Source: Dyadobacter beijingensis DSM 21582 (GTDB lineage Bacteria > Bacteroidota > Bacteroidia > Cytophagales > Spirosomataceae). Taken from it: a stretch of 64,000 bases of DNA. The position numbers and the translations under genes are program-made. Below, in pieces: positions 43,604 through 52,308 of this stretch. A model generated the notes under the pieces. The model was not told the origin of the DNA. It ran no database searches and worked only from the letters and a program-made list of their open reading frames with translations. The stretch lies in NCBI RefSeq assembly GCF_000382205.1, contig NZ_KB907787.1, positions 1,279,176 to 1,343,175 on the forward strand, given 5' to 3'. Numbering within the stretch: the first letter of the stretch is position 1; each line of letters opens with the position of its first letter.

Positions 43604-44842
43604 ATGACCCAATCAGTTAACAGCGGAAGGCTCTTCAATGCAAGTTGTTTTGCGCTCATAACCACTGCATTCTCATTCAGTATTCGTGCGGGGATTCTGC
43701 CGCAGCTCGGCTCGGAATTCAACCTTTCTGCCGAGCAGCTGGGCTTTATCAACTCGATGTGGTTCTTCGGATTCCCGCTTGCCATGATCATTGGCGGGCT
43801 CGTATACCACACCATCGGGCCGAAAATTATCATGCAGGTGGCCTTCGTCTGCCACGCGATTGGTATCATTATGACGATTTATTCAGGTGGCTACACAGGT
43901 CTTCTGATCTCTACATTCCTCATAGGGGTAGGTAACGGCTGTACCGAAGCTGCCTGTAATCCGATGATCGCCGATTCCTACTCGGGCCTGCAGATGAGCA
44001 AAATGCTCAACCGCTTCCACATGTGGTTCCCGGGCGGTATCGTAGTGGGCTCGCTGATCTCGAAATTCATGACCGACGCCAATCTCGGCTGGCAGGCGCA
44101 GATCTGGGTGATCCTCATCCCTACGATCATTTACGCATTTCTTTTCTGGGGCCAAGCATTCCCCAGACCGCATGTGGATGGTGTAACGTCAATCGGCGAA
44201 AACGTGAAAGCGATGTTCACGCCGCTGTTCCTGTTCATTTTCGTGTGTATGGCCTTCACGGCGATCAGCGAATTCGGTCCGCAGCAATGGACAGGCCTCA
44301 TCATGAGCAAAAGCGGCGCCAGCCCCATGCTGATCCTCGCATTGGTAACCGGTCTGATGGCGATTACCCGCTTCTTTGCGCACCCGATCGTGGCTGCGAT
44401 AGGTCAAACCGGTATCCTATGGGGTTCTTCCATCCTCGCGGCCATCGGTATTTACCTGTTCAGCACCGTAACCGGTCCTGCGGCGTACGCGGCGGCGGTG
44501 ATCTTCGCGATGGGCGTAGCGCTGTTCTGGCCGACGATGATCGGTTTCGTGGCGCAAAATGTGCCTCTGAGCGGTGCATTGGGTATGTCGATCGTCGGTG
44601 GTATCGGGATGTTCTCGACGGCGATCTGGCAGCCGGTAATCGGTAAGTGGCTGGATGACGCCAAGATCGAGAAAGCGGCAGCAGGCCTTACCGGCGACGA
44701 AATGGAGCTCGCAGCAGGGCAGGCGACGCTGAGCACGATGGTGATGTTCCCCGCATTGCTGATCGTCGCATTCGCAATCCTGTATTTCTGGATGAAAGGA
44801 CGTAAAACAGTACCGGCCTCTTCTGCGGCAGCGGCACACTGA
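43604..44842 (+). CDS. MFS transporter, probably sugar
   Basis: A 412-residue transporter with 12 predicted membrane helices, resembling the FucP/sugar subgroup of the major facilitator superfamily (FGFPLAMIIGGLVYHTIGPK between helices 2 and 3; GNGCTEAACNPMIADSY in helix 4). It is divergent from the Gfo/Idh/MocA pair and ends at a perfect 19-base hairpin, so it is probably the importer for the substrate of that pathway. The specific sugar is unknown. Confidence 0.85.
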   Translation: MTQSVNSGRLFNASCFALITTAFSFSIRAGILPQLGSEFNLSAEQLGFINSMWFFGFPLAMIIGGLVYHTIGPKIIMQVAFVCHAIGIIMTIYSGGYTGLLISTFLIGVGNGCTEAACNPMIADSYSGLQMSKMLNRFHMWFPGGIVVGSLISKFMTDANLGWQAQIWVILIPTIIYAFLFWGQAFPRPHVDGVTSIGENVKAMFTPLFLFIFVCMAFTAISEFGPQQWTGLIMSKSGASPMLILALVTGLMAITRFFAHPIVAAIGQTGILWGSSILAAIGIYLFSTVTGPAAYAAAVIFAMGVALFWPTMIGFVAQNVPLSGALGMSIVGGIGMFSTAIWQPVIGKWLDDAKIEKAAAGLTGDEMELAAGQATLSTMVMFPALLIVAFAILYFWMKGRKTVPASSAAAAH

Positions 44843-44855
44843 TTTTTCATAGACT

Positions 44856-44900
44856 ATTAATGCAAAAAGGACGCTGACGAGGCGTCCTTTTTGCATTAAT
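44856..44900. terminator. Bidirectional terminator between MFS gene and mutS2
   Basis: Perfect 19-base inverted repeat, arms 44856-44874 and 44882-44900 (ATTAATGCAAAAAGGACGC and its complement), with a seven-base loop and A/T runs within the arms. It serves both convergent genes. Confidence 0.92.
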
Positions 44901-44916
44901 ACGACTGTTCAAACGG

Positions 44917-47325
44917 TTATTTCAGCTTAACGATCGTCACGCCCGCGCCGCCGCGGTCCGCATGCTCGTCATACATGCCCGCTACCTGCTTGTACCCGCG
45001 CAGGTGGTTGCGTACGAGCGTGCGCAGGATGCCGTCGCCTTTGCCGTGCACAATGCGCAGCTCGTCGTAACCGAGCATAATGGCATTATCCATAAACTGG
45101 TCCACCATCCCGAGCGCCTCCTCGCCGCGTTTGCCGCGCATATCGAGGTTAAAGCTGAAATTCAGCATCCGCTCGTTCATATCTACGCCCCGCGCGGCCG
45201 TCTTCACGCCTTTTTCGCCCGTAGCGGCCCGATAGGTCTTGCGGGATACCTTTTCCAGGCGGTTCAATTTCACGGTCGATTTGAGGTCTCCAATGCGGAT
45301 CTCCGCGTCCTTGCCTTTTACGGACAGGACTTCGCCGATGGCAGTCTGCCCGCTGATCCGCACGTAGCTTCCGGCCGTGATCTCGCCGCCTTCCGGTTCG
45401 TACACGTCTTCGGCAGGCTGCGGTTCGGTCACTTCGGCCAGTTTGAGGTTGTTTTTGCCAAAATTTTCGAGCGTAGTCCGTACCGTTTTGGTTTTCTCCT
45501 TTTCGGCTTTGTTTTCCTTGATCTCCCGAATGGTATTCTCAATGAGCTGGTTGGCGTCGGCAAGCAGGTTTTTAGCCTTCTGCTTGGCCTCATTGACGAT
45601 CTTCTTCTCGTTGTTATCGAGCTTTTCCTTAAGAGCCGTGTAATCGGCCAGCTGCTTGGCGAGTTTCCGCTCCTTAATGCCTATTTCAATGTTTTTCTCC
45701 GCGAAAACACGTCTTTCGATATCGAGTTCTTTCAACAGTTTTTCAAAATTCACCTGCTGCGTGCCCAGCTTTTCCTTCGCCCGCGCCACCACCGCTTTCG
45801 GTAAACCGATTTTAGAGGCGATTTCAAATGCAAACGAACTGCCCGGACGGCCGATTTCGAGCTGGTACAGCGGTTCCAGATGCTCGCCGTCGAAGCGCAT
45901 CGCGCCATTTACGAGGCCTTCGGTTTTATCAGCAAGCACTTTTAAGTTGGTATAATGCGTGTTGATCATCCCGAATGCGCCCGATTTGGTGAGGTTTTCG
46001 AGGATCGCCTCGGCAATGGCACCGCCCAGCCCCGGCTCCGTACCGGTACCGAACTCGTCGATCAGGAACAACGTCCTTTTGTTCGCCATCGAGAGGAAAT
46101 GGCGCATATTGGTCAAATGCGAGCTGTACGTACTCAGATCATTTTCAAGGGATTGTTCGTCGCCGATATCGATGAAGATATTTTGGAAAAAACCCATCGA
46201 TGAGCCTTCCTGCATCGGTACCAGCAAGCCGCATTGAAACATGTACTGAATGAGCCCCACTGTTTTCAACGCCACCGACTTACCACCGGCATTAGGCCCG
46301 GAAACGATGAGAATGCGTTGCTTTTCCTGTAACTCGATATTCAGCGGGATCACTTTTTTGCCCTGCTTCTGGAACGACAAATGCAGCAGCGGGTGCCGCG
46401 CCTCTCGCCAATCGATAAACTGCCGGTTTTCAAACGGCGGGTTAATGGCACCCATTTCCCCTGCTAACCGGGCTTTGGCGCGCAGGAAATCCATTAAGCC
46501 CAGGAAGCCGTACGCCTTCTGCAAATCGGGCACGAAGGGCCGGATATAGGCAGTGAGTTCCAGCAGAATGCGGTTGATTTCCCTGCGTTCTTCATATTCA
46601 AGCTCGCGTATTTCATTGTTGGACTCAAAAACGTCCGTCGGTTCGATGAACACGGTTTGTCCCGTGGCTGATTCGTCGTGGATAAATCCGCGCAGCTTCC
46701 GCTTGTGTTCTGCGGCCACGGGAATTACCATACGGCCGTTGCGGACAGTCAAAGAAACGTCGTCGCCGATCCAGCCATTGCTTCTGGCCGATTTCAGGAT
46801 CGTATCCAGCTTTTTCCGAATGCCGGCCTGCTCGGAAATGAGTTTTTTGCGTATGCGCGAGAGCTCGGGCGAAGCCGAGTCGCGGATCTGCCCGCGGTCG
46901 TCGATAATGCGGTCGATGGCATCGGTAACGGCCTTTTCGACCTTAATCGTTTTGGCGTATTCTCCCAAAATAGGGAAAGCGTCCGCTTCCTGGCTTTCGA
47001 AAAAGCGGAGGCAGAGGCGGATCGTCAGGAGCGACACTTTCAGGTCCGAAAATTCCGGCTGCGTGAGCAGCATGCCTTCAATGGACGCCCTTTTTAGATA
47101 GGGGGTGGCATCAATGTAGTTCTGCGATGGGAAATTCTCGCCCAGTTCCAGGATGCGCTGCATTTCGGCGGTCTGGCTTACGAGTTTCTCCACCATGCCG
47201 AAATTCTCGGAAAACCGGATTTTCTCGACATAATTCTGCCCGAGCGAGCTGATACAAAGCTCTTTCAGTCGTTCCCTCAGCTTGTCGAAACCTAGTTTTT
47301 GTTCTAATGTATTGGGGTAAAGCAT
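44917..47325 (-). CDS. mutS2: MutS2 endonuclease
   Basis: An 802-residue MutS2 from the ATG at 47325 (MLYPNTLEQKLGFDKL, the usual N-terminus); further in-frame codons run upstream into repeats and are not coding. It has a MutS core without mismatch-reading domain I, an ABC-type ATPase (IVSGPNAGGKSVALK; TLFLIDEFGTGTEPGLGGA), a long coiled coil (about 530-620) and a C-terminal Smr nuclease domain (LDMRGKRGEEAL and RIVHGKGDGILR). MutS2 limits recombination or rescues stalled ribosomes in other bacteria. A dense GC-rich repeat lies just upstream. Confidence 0.95.
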   Translation of the reverse strand: MLYPNTLEQKLGFDKLRERLKELCISSLGQNYVEKIRFSENFGMVEKLVSQTAEMQRILELGENFPSQNYIDATPYLKRASIEGMLLTQPEFSDLKVSLLTIRLCLRFFESQEADAFPILGEYAKTIKVEKAVTDAIDRIIDDRGQIRDSASPELSRIRKKLISEQAGIRKKLDTILKSARSNGWIGDDVSLTVRNGRMVIPVAAEHKRKLRGFIHDESATGQTVFIEPTDVFESNNEIRELEYEERREINRILLELTAYIRPFVPDLQKAYGFLGLMDFLRAKARLAGEMGAINPPFENRQFIDWREARHPLLHLSFQKQGKKVIPLNIELQEKQRILIVSGPNAGGKSVALKTVGLIQYMFQCGLLVPMQEGSSMGFFQNIFIDIGDEQSLENDLSTYSSHLTNMRHFLSMANKRTLFLIDEFGTGTEPGLGGAIAEAILENLTKSGAFGMINTHYTNLKVLADKTEGLVNGAMRFDGEHLEPLYQLEIGRPGSSFAFEIASKIGLPKAVVARAKEKLGTQQVNFEKLLKELDIERRVFAEKNIEIGIKERKLAKQLADYTALKEKLDNNEKKIVNEAKQKAKNLLADANQLIENTIREIKENKAEKEKTKTVRTTLENFGKNNLKLAEVTEPQPAEDVYEPEGGEITAGSYVRISGQTAIGEVLSVKGKDAEIRIGDLKSTVKLNRLEKVSRKTYRAATGEKGVKTAARGVDMNERMLNFSFNLDMRGKRGEEALGMVDQFMDNAIMLGYDELRIVHGKGDGILRTLVRNHLRGYKQVAGMYDEHADRGGAGVTIVKLK

Positions 47326-47720
47326 TTTCTTATTGGTCGCCGGCGCTTGTTTCCGGCCGGATTGAAATAGTGTTGATGTTAATTTTGGCGGCTGACGGCC
47401 GGTTACGCCATTTCCGATCGGTAACAACGACCGCCGACCGCCGACTGTGCCTTTTCCGATCGATAACAACGACCGCTGACCGCCGACGGCCGTTACGCCT
47501 TTTAGGACCGCTGACCGCCGACGGCCGTTACGCCTCTTAGGACCGCCGACCGCTGACGGCCGATTACGTCTTTTACGACCGGCAACAACGACCTCCGACT
47601 ACGCCTCATCAGACCAAGCACCAACGGCGGTCAGCGGTCGGCCGTCAGCGGTCCGCAATCCGCCGTCAGCGGTCTTCCGTCAGTGGTCGCAATCCGCACT
47701 CGGCGGTCAGCCGTCCGCGG
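47326..47720. repeat. GC-rich heptamer repeat array, 395 bases without a gene
   Basis: The stretch between mutS2 and the next gene is an array of heptamers GACCGCY (47388-47600) followed by the reverse orientation GCGGTCR (47627-47723), so the whole forms a giant imperfect inverted repeat. The left half also contains a 35-base unit (five heptamers, with TTACGCCT and TTAG) repeated in tandem at about 47481-47550. Another unit (CCGATCGRTAACAACGACCG) occurs at 47414 and 47456. The right end overlaps the stop codon of the next gene. No open frame with coding character or spacer-repeat CRISPR pattern is present. Confidence 0.85.
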
Positions 47721-48239
47721 TCAGAAAACATTCCTGATCTCCTCCTTCAAAACCTTCAATGCGTGCGTCGAGGGCTGTATTTCCTTTTCGATCACGTGCG
47801 AGAAGATTTTCTTGGCAAGGTCGGAGGAGGGCGCTTCGGCGCTCACTTCCGCTGCTGCCTGGTTCACCACGGCCACGGTTTCGTTCATCGCGTTCACGAT
47901 CTGTTCCCAGGCATGCGTGCTGATGTATAGCTGCTGCGCTACATTATGGTTATATTCTTCCCGGATTTCATGCAGCACGATCTGCTGCAGTTCCAGGGCA
48001 CTCATCGCCGACGGGGCGAGTCTTAACAACAGGTTATTAGGGGTAATGCGTTCCAGGAAGAGGCACATACGCTCGTAGGCCTGCAAGCGCAGGGGCAGGG
48101 TGATTTCGATATTTTTGCTACGAATGTCCCAGCGCTGCTTCTCGAATATCTTATTAGCGACGGTCGTAATGGTGAGGTAAATGCCGAAAGTAACGATGAC
48201 GCCGAGGGCGAGAATGGTCAGTATCCAGATATATTCCAT
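47721..48239 (-). CDS. Conserved membrane-anchored protein of unknown function
   Basis: A 172-residue protein with one N-terminal membrane helix (about residues 3-26, IWILTILALGVIVTFGIYL) and a long helical cytoplasmic region (ITLPLRLQAYERMCLFLERITPNNLLLRL). I recognise this as a type common in Bacteroidota but know no function or reliable family name. The stop codon falls inside the GCGGTC repeat array. A minus-strand -7 box (48274-48281) lies 34 bases upstream of the start. Confidence 0.65.
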   Translation of the reverse strand: MEYIWILTILALGVIVTFGIYLTITTVANKIFEKQRWDIRSKNIEITLPLRLQAYERMCLFLERITPNNLLLRLAPSAMSALELQQIVLHEIREEYNHNVAQQLYISTHAWEQIVNAMNETVAVVNQAAAEVSAEAPSSDLAKKIFSHVIEKEIQPSTHALKVLKEEIRNVF

Positions 48240-48273
48240 GGTGTGAAAAGTAATTTTATGCCAAAATGAGGCA

Positions 48274-48281
48274 CAAAATTA
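48274..48281 (-). promoter_or_regulatory. Putative -7 box
   Basis: CAAAATTA reads TAATTTTG on the minus strand, an exact TAnnTTTG match upstream of the membrane-anchored protein at 48239. No clear -33 element. Confidence 0.4.
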
Positions 48282-48381
48282 AACGAATAGCCGCATTTGG
48301 GAGATATTTATTTCAAAACGCGAATGGAACGGAAGCAGTTTGCGTTTACTGATTTATCGCCACCAAGAATAATGAGCAGGA

Positions 48382-48681
48382 ATGAATAACCCGATTCAAC
48401 TGACCCAGGCAGCACAGCTGGAAATCAGATCGACACTCGAAGCCAATAAAATCCCGGATACCTATGGACTCAGGGTAGGTTTAAGAGGGGGTGCGTGCAG
48501 CGGATCCTTTTTGCTTGGGTTCGACACAGCCACAGAGCATGACCAGACATACCTCATCGAAGGAATTAAGGTACTGATAGACAAGCGCCACCTCATGTAT
48601 GTGATTGGCGTGTCTGTTGACTTTGAAGAGGGTGCGAACGGCAGCGGTTATACGGTTTCCGCCGCTGAAAAACTCAAATAA
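48382..48681 (+). CDS. IscA/HesB-like protein lacking the C-terminal cysteine pair
   Basis: A 99-residue protein of the A-type Fe-S carrier fold. The N-terminal part matches IscA (IQLTQAAQLEIRSTL; GLRVGLRGGACSGSF), with the first conserved cysteine present (Cys39). The C-terminal CxC motif of true IscA/HesB proteins is absent: the equivalent segment reads EEGANGSGYTVSAAEKLK. With one of three ligands left, canonical Fe-S binding is doubtful. It stands alone between divergent and convergent genes. Confidence 0.75.
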   Translation: MNNPIQLTQAAQLEIRSTLEANKIPDTYGLRVGLRGGACSGSFLLGFDTATEHDQTYLIEGIKVLIDKRHLMYVIGVSVDFEEGANGSGYTVSAAEKLK

Positions 48682-48690
48682 GTATTTTGA

Positions 48691-49263
48691 TTAATCTTCA
48701 ACGGTTACATGCTTCCAGTTTTCTCCCGAACGAATGCGGTTGAGCTGCGTATGCGTGATTCCGAATTGCTTCGCGATCATTTTCAAACGGTTGTTATCGT
48801 TTTTCAAAAGCTTCTTAATGATCCGCACTTTACTTTCCGTTAGCTTGTAATTTTTCGTACGGCGCGGGATCACCCGGTTGATGAATGCAGGGTTTTCGCG
48901 ATTGTGATCGATCATTTCCGCCTTGGTAACCCATTTCAGGTTTTCGTAATGATTGTTCTGCTTGTCAAAATCCAGGTGGATCACGAAGTTATGGTCGGCA
49001 TCAGGCTTGTCCGCAAAATGCTCGGCTACCAGCTTGTGAACGTAACGGTTGATGGTCTTTCCACCGGCTACACGGATATTCAATGATCTATACCCTTGAA
49101 TGACAGATCCTTTGATGACAACACCTTCCTTGGGGTTGTTCTGGAAACTTTTCAATCTGCCATAATTGGATACCTCGTAATGGGGAGCGTTCTCGATCTC
49201 GTCGAATAAAATTTTTGCCCACTTTTCGTTCCAGAAGCTCCGGCTTACATTTGATTCATTCAT
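48691..49263 (-). CDS. NUMOD4 / HNH endonuclease-like protein with C-terminal HTH
   Basis: A 190-residue protein from the ATG at 49263. It begins with a NUMOD4-like DNA-binding motif (EIENAPHYEVSNYGRLKSF), followed by an HNH_3-type segment (RYVHKLVAEHFAD and HLDFDKQNNHYENLKWVT) and a C-terminal helix-turn-helix (KMIAKQFGITHTQLNRIRSG). The arrangement is that of homing endonucleases, but there is no intron or intein here. In the HNH segment the usual NHIDGN is VIHLDFDK, so cleavage activity is uncertain. It may be a domesticated regulator. Confidence 0.8.
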   Translation of the reverse strand: MNESNVSRSFWNEKWAKILFDEIENAPHYEVSNYGRLKSFQNNPKEGVVIKGSVIQGYRSLNIRVAGGKTINRYVHKLVAEHFADKPDADHNFVIHLDFDKQNNHYENLKWVTKAEMIDHNRENPAFINRVIPRRTKNYKLTESKVRIIKKLLKNDNNRLKMIAKQFGITHTQLNRIRSGENWKHVTVED

Positions 49264-49404
49264 TTTTTTAAAAGCTATTATGATAGGTTCTAAACGTTGT
49301 ACAGCTGTACTCGCACCCGGCGCGAACGCGGGAACGATCTTTTGTTGTTTCAAAAGTGTGTGGGCGGGCATTGCTGCCCCTGTTATTTATTAAATTGATT
49401 TGGC

Positions 49405-49764
49405 ATGAAACGTACACTCATCATTGGAGCAACTTCAAACCCTTCCAGGTACGCTTACCTGGCTGCACAGAAACTCAGGCATTATGGTCACCCCATATTA
49501 CTCATCGGACGCAGGAAAGGTTTCGCATTAGGAGAAGAAATCAACACAGACAAAACTGACTGGGAGGACGTAGATACCGTCACTTTGTATATCAATCCGA
49601 GCCACCAACCTGAATACTACGAATACATCGTTTCTCTAAATCCTAAACGCGTTATCTTTAACCCTGGTACAGAGAATCCTGAATTTAAGGATATTTTAAT
49701 AGATAAAAATATCATACCAATAGAGGGGTGCACATTGGTCATGCTGTCGACCGGACAATTCTAG
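49405..49764 (+). CDS. CoA-binding (Rossmann) domain protein
   Basis: A 119-residue single-domain protein of the CoA_binding_2 family: TLIIGATSNPSRYAYLAAQKL, LLIGRRKGFALGEE, TVTLYINPSHQPEYYEYI, VIFNPGTENPEF. Such proteins bind CoA or nucleotides, and their role is mostly unknown. Its stop codon sits in the loop of a seven-base hairpin that separates it from the convergent fabH. Confidence 0.85.
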   Translation: MKRTLIIGATSNPSRYAYLAAQKLRHYGHPILLIGRRKGFALGEEINTDKTDWEDVDTVTLYINPSHQPEYYEYIVSLNPKRVIFNPGTENPEFKDILIDKNIIPIEGCTLVMLSTGQF

Positions 49765-49770
49765 TCCGGT
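49750..49770. terminator. Weak hairpin between CoA-binding gene and fabH
   Basis: Seven-base inverted repeat ACCGGAC (49750-49756) / GTCCGGT (49764-49770) spanning the stop codon of the CoA-binding gene. No T run follows, so termination is uncertain. Confidence 0.4.
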
Positions 49771-49772
49771 CC

Positions 49773-50774
49773 CTACCACCTGATCAGCGCCGAGGCCCAC
49801 GTAAACCCGCTTCCGAACGCGGCCAGGCACACGAGATCACCTTCTTTCACCTTTCCAAGCTCCCAGGCTTCCGTCAATGCGATGGGAATGGAAGCCGCGG
49901 TGGTATTTCCGAAACGTTGTAAGTTGTTGATTACCTGCGATTCTTCGAGGCCGAGTTGCTGGCGTACGTAGTCGCTGATGCGGATATTGGCCTGGTGCGG
50001 TACCAGCAGGTCGATATCGCCGGCCGAGTAGCCGTTTGCCGCCAATGCCTCCTGGATCACCTCGCCAAAGCGCACGATCGCATGTTTGAAAACCGCATTG
50101 CCATTCATGTATACATTATGCCCGCCCGATTCGAGGACTTCCTGGCTTACCGGCCGGCCCTCGCGGCTGCTGCCGGGATCTTTGACATAAAGCTCCTCCG
50201 CAAACCGCCCGTCGGCGTGAAGGTGTGTAGATAATATACAATGTTGGGGATCGTCCGTGGCAGAAACGACCGCCGCACCGGCGCCGTCGCCGAAAATCAC
50301 CGCCGTATTGCGCCCTTCCGTGCTTTTGTCGATCCACGACGACTGGATTTCCGAACCCACTACCAGCGCCGTCTTGTACATGCCCGATTTGATAAACTGA
50401 TCGGCGATGGAAAGCGCGTACACAAAACCGGAGCATTGCTCGCGGATGTCGATCACCGGCTTGCCGTCCATGCCCAGCTCGCGCTGCATGAGAAACGCCG
50501 AGCCGGGGAAAAAGTAATCCGGGGTAATGGTAGCGTAGACGATCACGTCGATATCATTGGGCGTTAACCCGGCCCGTTCCAGCGCCTGGCGCGATGCCGC
50601 GGCCGCCATGCTGTAATTGGTATCCTTACCGTACTGAAAATAGCGGCGCTCCCGGATGCCGGTCCGCTCGCGGATCCACTCATCGGAAGTGTCCATCCAT
50701 TGGGTAAGGTCGTCGTTGGTAATGATATTGTCGGGAACGTAAAAGCCTAGGCCGGTAATGCGGGAAAATGTCAT
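49773..50774 (-). CDS. fabH: 3-oxoacyl-ACP synthase III (FabH-type)
   Basis: A 333-residue beta-ketoacyl-ACP synthase III that condenses acetyl-CoA (or branched starters) with malonyl-ACP to begin fatty acid synthesis. Catalytic Cys114 is in REQCSGFVYA, His in VPHQANIRI, and Asn in QRFGNTTAASIPIAL. The N-terminus ITGLGFYVPDNIITNDDL is typical. Length is normal. No other fab genes are adjacent, so it may be one of several FabH paralogues. Confidence 0.93.
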   Translation of the reverse strand: MTFSRITGLGFYVPDNIITNDDLTQWMDTSDEWIRERTGIRERRYFQYGKDTNYSMAAAASRQALERAGLTPNDIDVIVYATITPDYFFPGSAFLMQRELGMDGKPVIDIREQCSGFVYALSIADQFIKSGMYKTALVVGSEIQSSWIDKSTEGRNTAVIFGDGAGAAVVSATDDPQHCILSTHLHADGRFAEELYVKDPGSSREGRPVSQEVLESGGHNVYMNGNAVFKHAIVRFGEVIQEALAANGYSAGDIDLLVPHQANIRISDYVRQQLGLEESQVINNLQRFGNTTAASIPIALTEAWELGKVKEGDLVCLAAFGSGFTWASALIRW

Positions 50775-50907
50775 GCGAATGAAGGTGCTCCGTGTTGCCG
50801 AGGGTCAACAGGCAAGTGGGACGGTTTTAATTCTAAACAGATATGTATTAGCAACATACGTTGCCGGAAAGACTACAAAAATGCAACAAAAAGTACTGGG
50901 AACCAAT

Positions 50908-51612
50908 TCATGCCCGCTTTTTCCTAAGGTTGTCGGCGAGGGAAAGCAGCACGTAGATGATCAGGATCGCGGGGATCGCCAGGATTTTTAATGTAACCAA
51001 TAAAAGGATGGAAATGCCAAGGAACACAAACCGCGCCTCATTTCCTTTCCATCCGAAACTTTTGAATTTCAGCGCGATCAGCGGGAGTTCCATGACCAAT
51101 GCATAAGACATCACAGCGCTCAGGATCAGCAGATTGTTGGTGTTTACAATAATATCCTTCCAAATGCCGCCTTCGATATGCACGATCCACGGCAATGACG
51201 CCATCAGCATCGCATTCGCCGGGGTAGGCACGCCGATGAAAGAGTCGGACTGGCGCGGGTCGTTGTTAAACTTCGCCAGGCGGATGGCCGAGAAAATAGC
51301 GATAATGAATGCAGGATAGGCTTTCCATATCCCGAACAGGTCAGGAATGCTTTGCATAAGCAACTGATAAACGATAATGGCCGGCAGCAAACCGAAAGTA
51401 ACCATATCCGCCAGCGAGTCGAGGTCGCGGCCGATCGGGGAAGTGACTTTGAGCAGCCGCGCCAGGAAGCCGTCCAGGAAGTCGAAAATCAAGGCCACAC
51501 CGATGAGCAGGCACGAAAGCAGGAGGTTATTGTGAAATGCTTCCACCACACCAATGCAGCCGCAAAGCAGGTTTCCGCAGGTGAGGGCATTGGGGATATT
51601 GCGACGGATCAT
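50908..51612 (-). CDS. pssA: CDP-diacylglycerol--serine O-phosphatidyltransferase
   Basis: A 234-residue integral membrane enzyme making phosphatidylserine, precursor of phosphatidylethanolamine. The CDP-alcohol phosphotransferase motif is complete: DFLDGFLARLLKV followed by GRDLDSLAD with the two terminal aspartates. The N-terminus (IPNALTCGNLLCGC) and six to eight hydrophobic segments fit PssA of the Bacillus type. It starts six bases after the stop of the MBL-fold gene, so they are probably co-transcribed. Confidence 0.93.
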   Translation of the reverse strand: MIRRNIPNALTCGNLLCGCIGVVEAFHNNLLLSCLLIGVALIFDFLDGFLARLLKVTSPIGRDLDSLADMVTFGLLPAIIVYQLLMQSIPDLFGIWKAYPAFIIAIFSAIRLAKFNNDPRQSDSFIGVPTPANAMLMASLPWIVHIEGGIWKDIIVNTNNLLILSAVMSYALVMELPLIALKFKSFGWKGNEARFVFLGISILLLVTLKILAIPAILIIYVLLSLADNLRKKRA

Positions 51613-51618
51613 AGCGCG

Positions 51619-52257
51619 CTATTTGAAGAAGGGGTTATTTCTTTTCTCAAAACCAATGTTCGTAGGCTCCATGTGCCCGGCGTAGACGGTGTAATCGTCG
51701 GGTAATGTAAACAATTCCTCACGAATGCTCCGCAGCAAGGTCGCATGGTCGCCGCCGGGAAGGTCGGTGCGGCCGATACTCATCCGAAACAGTACATCGC
51801 CGCCGATTACAAACTTGTCGGCATCGTCCACAAATGCCACGTGGCCTGGTGCGTGGCCGGGTACGAATATGATTTTCAGGGACGTGTTGCCAAAATCGAT
51901 CGTTTCGCCTTCTTTGATAAAACGGTCGATCTCCGGTTCCTCGAATGCCGAAAATCCATAGTTGGATGCGTAAGTTTTAACGGCCCTTAGCAAAGGTTCG
52001 TCCAGCTTGTGCAATGCGAAGGGCACATTGTATTTCCGCTTCAATGCCGCCACGCCAAGCACATGGTCGATATGTGCGTGGGTGTTCACGATCAGCACGG
52101 GTTTCAGGCCTTGTTGTTCCACGAAAGCGGTAAGTTCGTTCACTTCCGAGCGGTCATAGCAGCCCGGGTCGATGATGATCGCCTCGCCGGTTTCGTCGTG
52201 AAGCAGATAGGTATTTTCAGAAAATGGGTTGAAGACAAACGTCTGTACCTGTACCAT
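51619..52257 (-). CDS. MBL-fold metallo-hydrolase (glyoxalase II-like)
   Basis: A 212-residue metallo-beta-lactamase-fold hydrolase. The zinc motif THAHIDH is intact, followed by GHAPGHVAFVDD and the final His in VYAGHMEPTNIG. It is shorter than glyoxalase II and most like the YcbL type; the substrate is probably a thioester such as S-lactoylglutathione or another small ester. It precedes pssA with a six-base gap. Confidence 0.88.
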   Translation of the reverse strand: MVQVQTFVFNPFSENTYLLHDETGEAIIIDPGCYDRSEVNELTAFVEQQGLKPVLIVNTHAHIDHVLGVAALKRKYNVPFALHKLDEPLLRAVKTYASNYGFSAFEEPEIDRFIKEGETIDFGNTSLKIIFVPGHAPGHVAFVDDADKFVIGGDVLFRMSIGRTDLPGGDHATLLRSIREELFTLPDDYTVYAGHMEPTNIGFEKRNNPFFK

Positions 52258-52308
52258 TCCGGTAGGGTTTATGTGGGTTAATAAATGGTGCTGAATGGAG
52301 GAAACACT

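Noticed and set aside
47326-47469. N-terminal extension of mutS2
   Set aside because: The extra codons come from the heptamer repeat and precede the standard MutS2 N-terminus; the ATG at 47325 is the better start.
47388-47723. CRISPR array
   Set aside because: The repeats are heptamers with variable 35-base tandem units and inverted orientation; there are no evenly spaced unique spacers and no cas genes.
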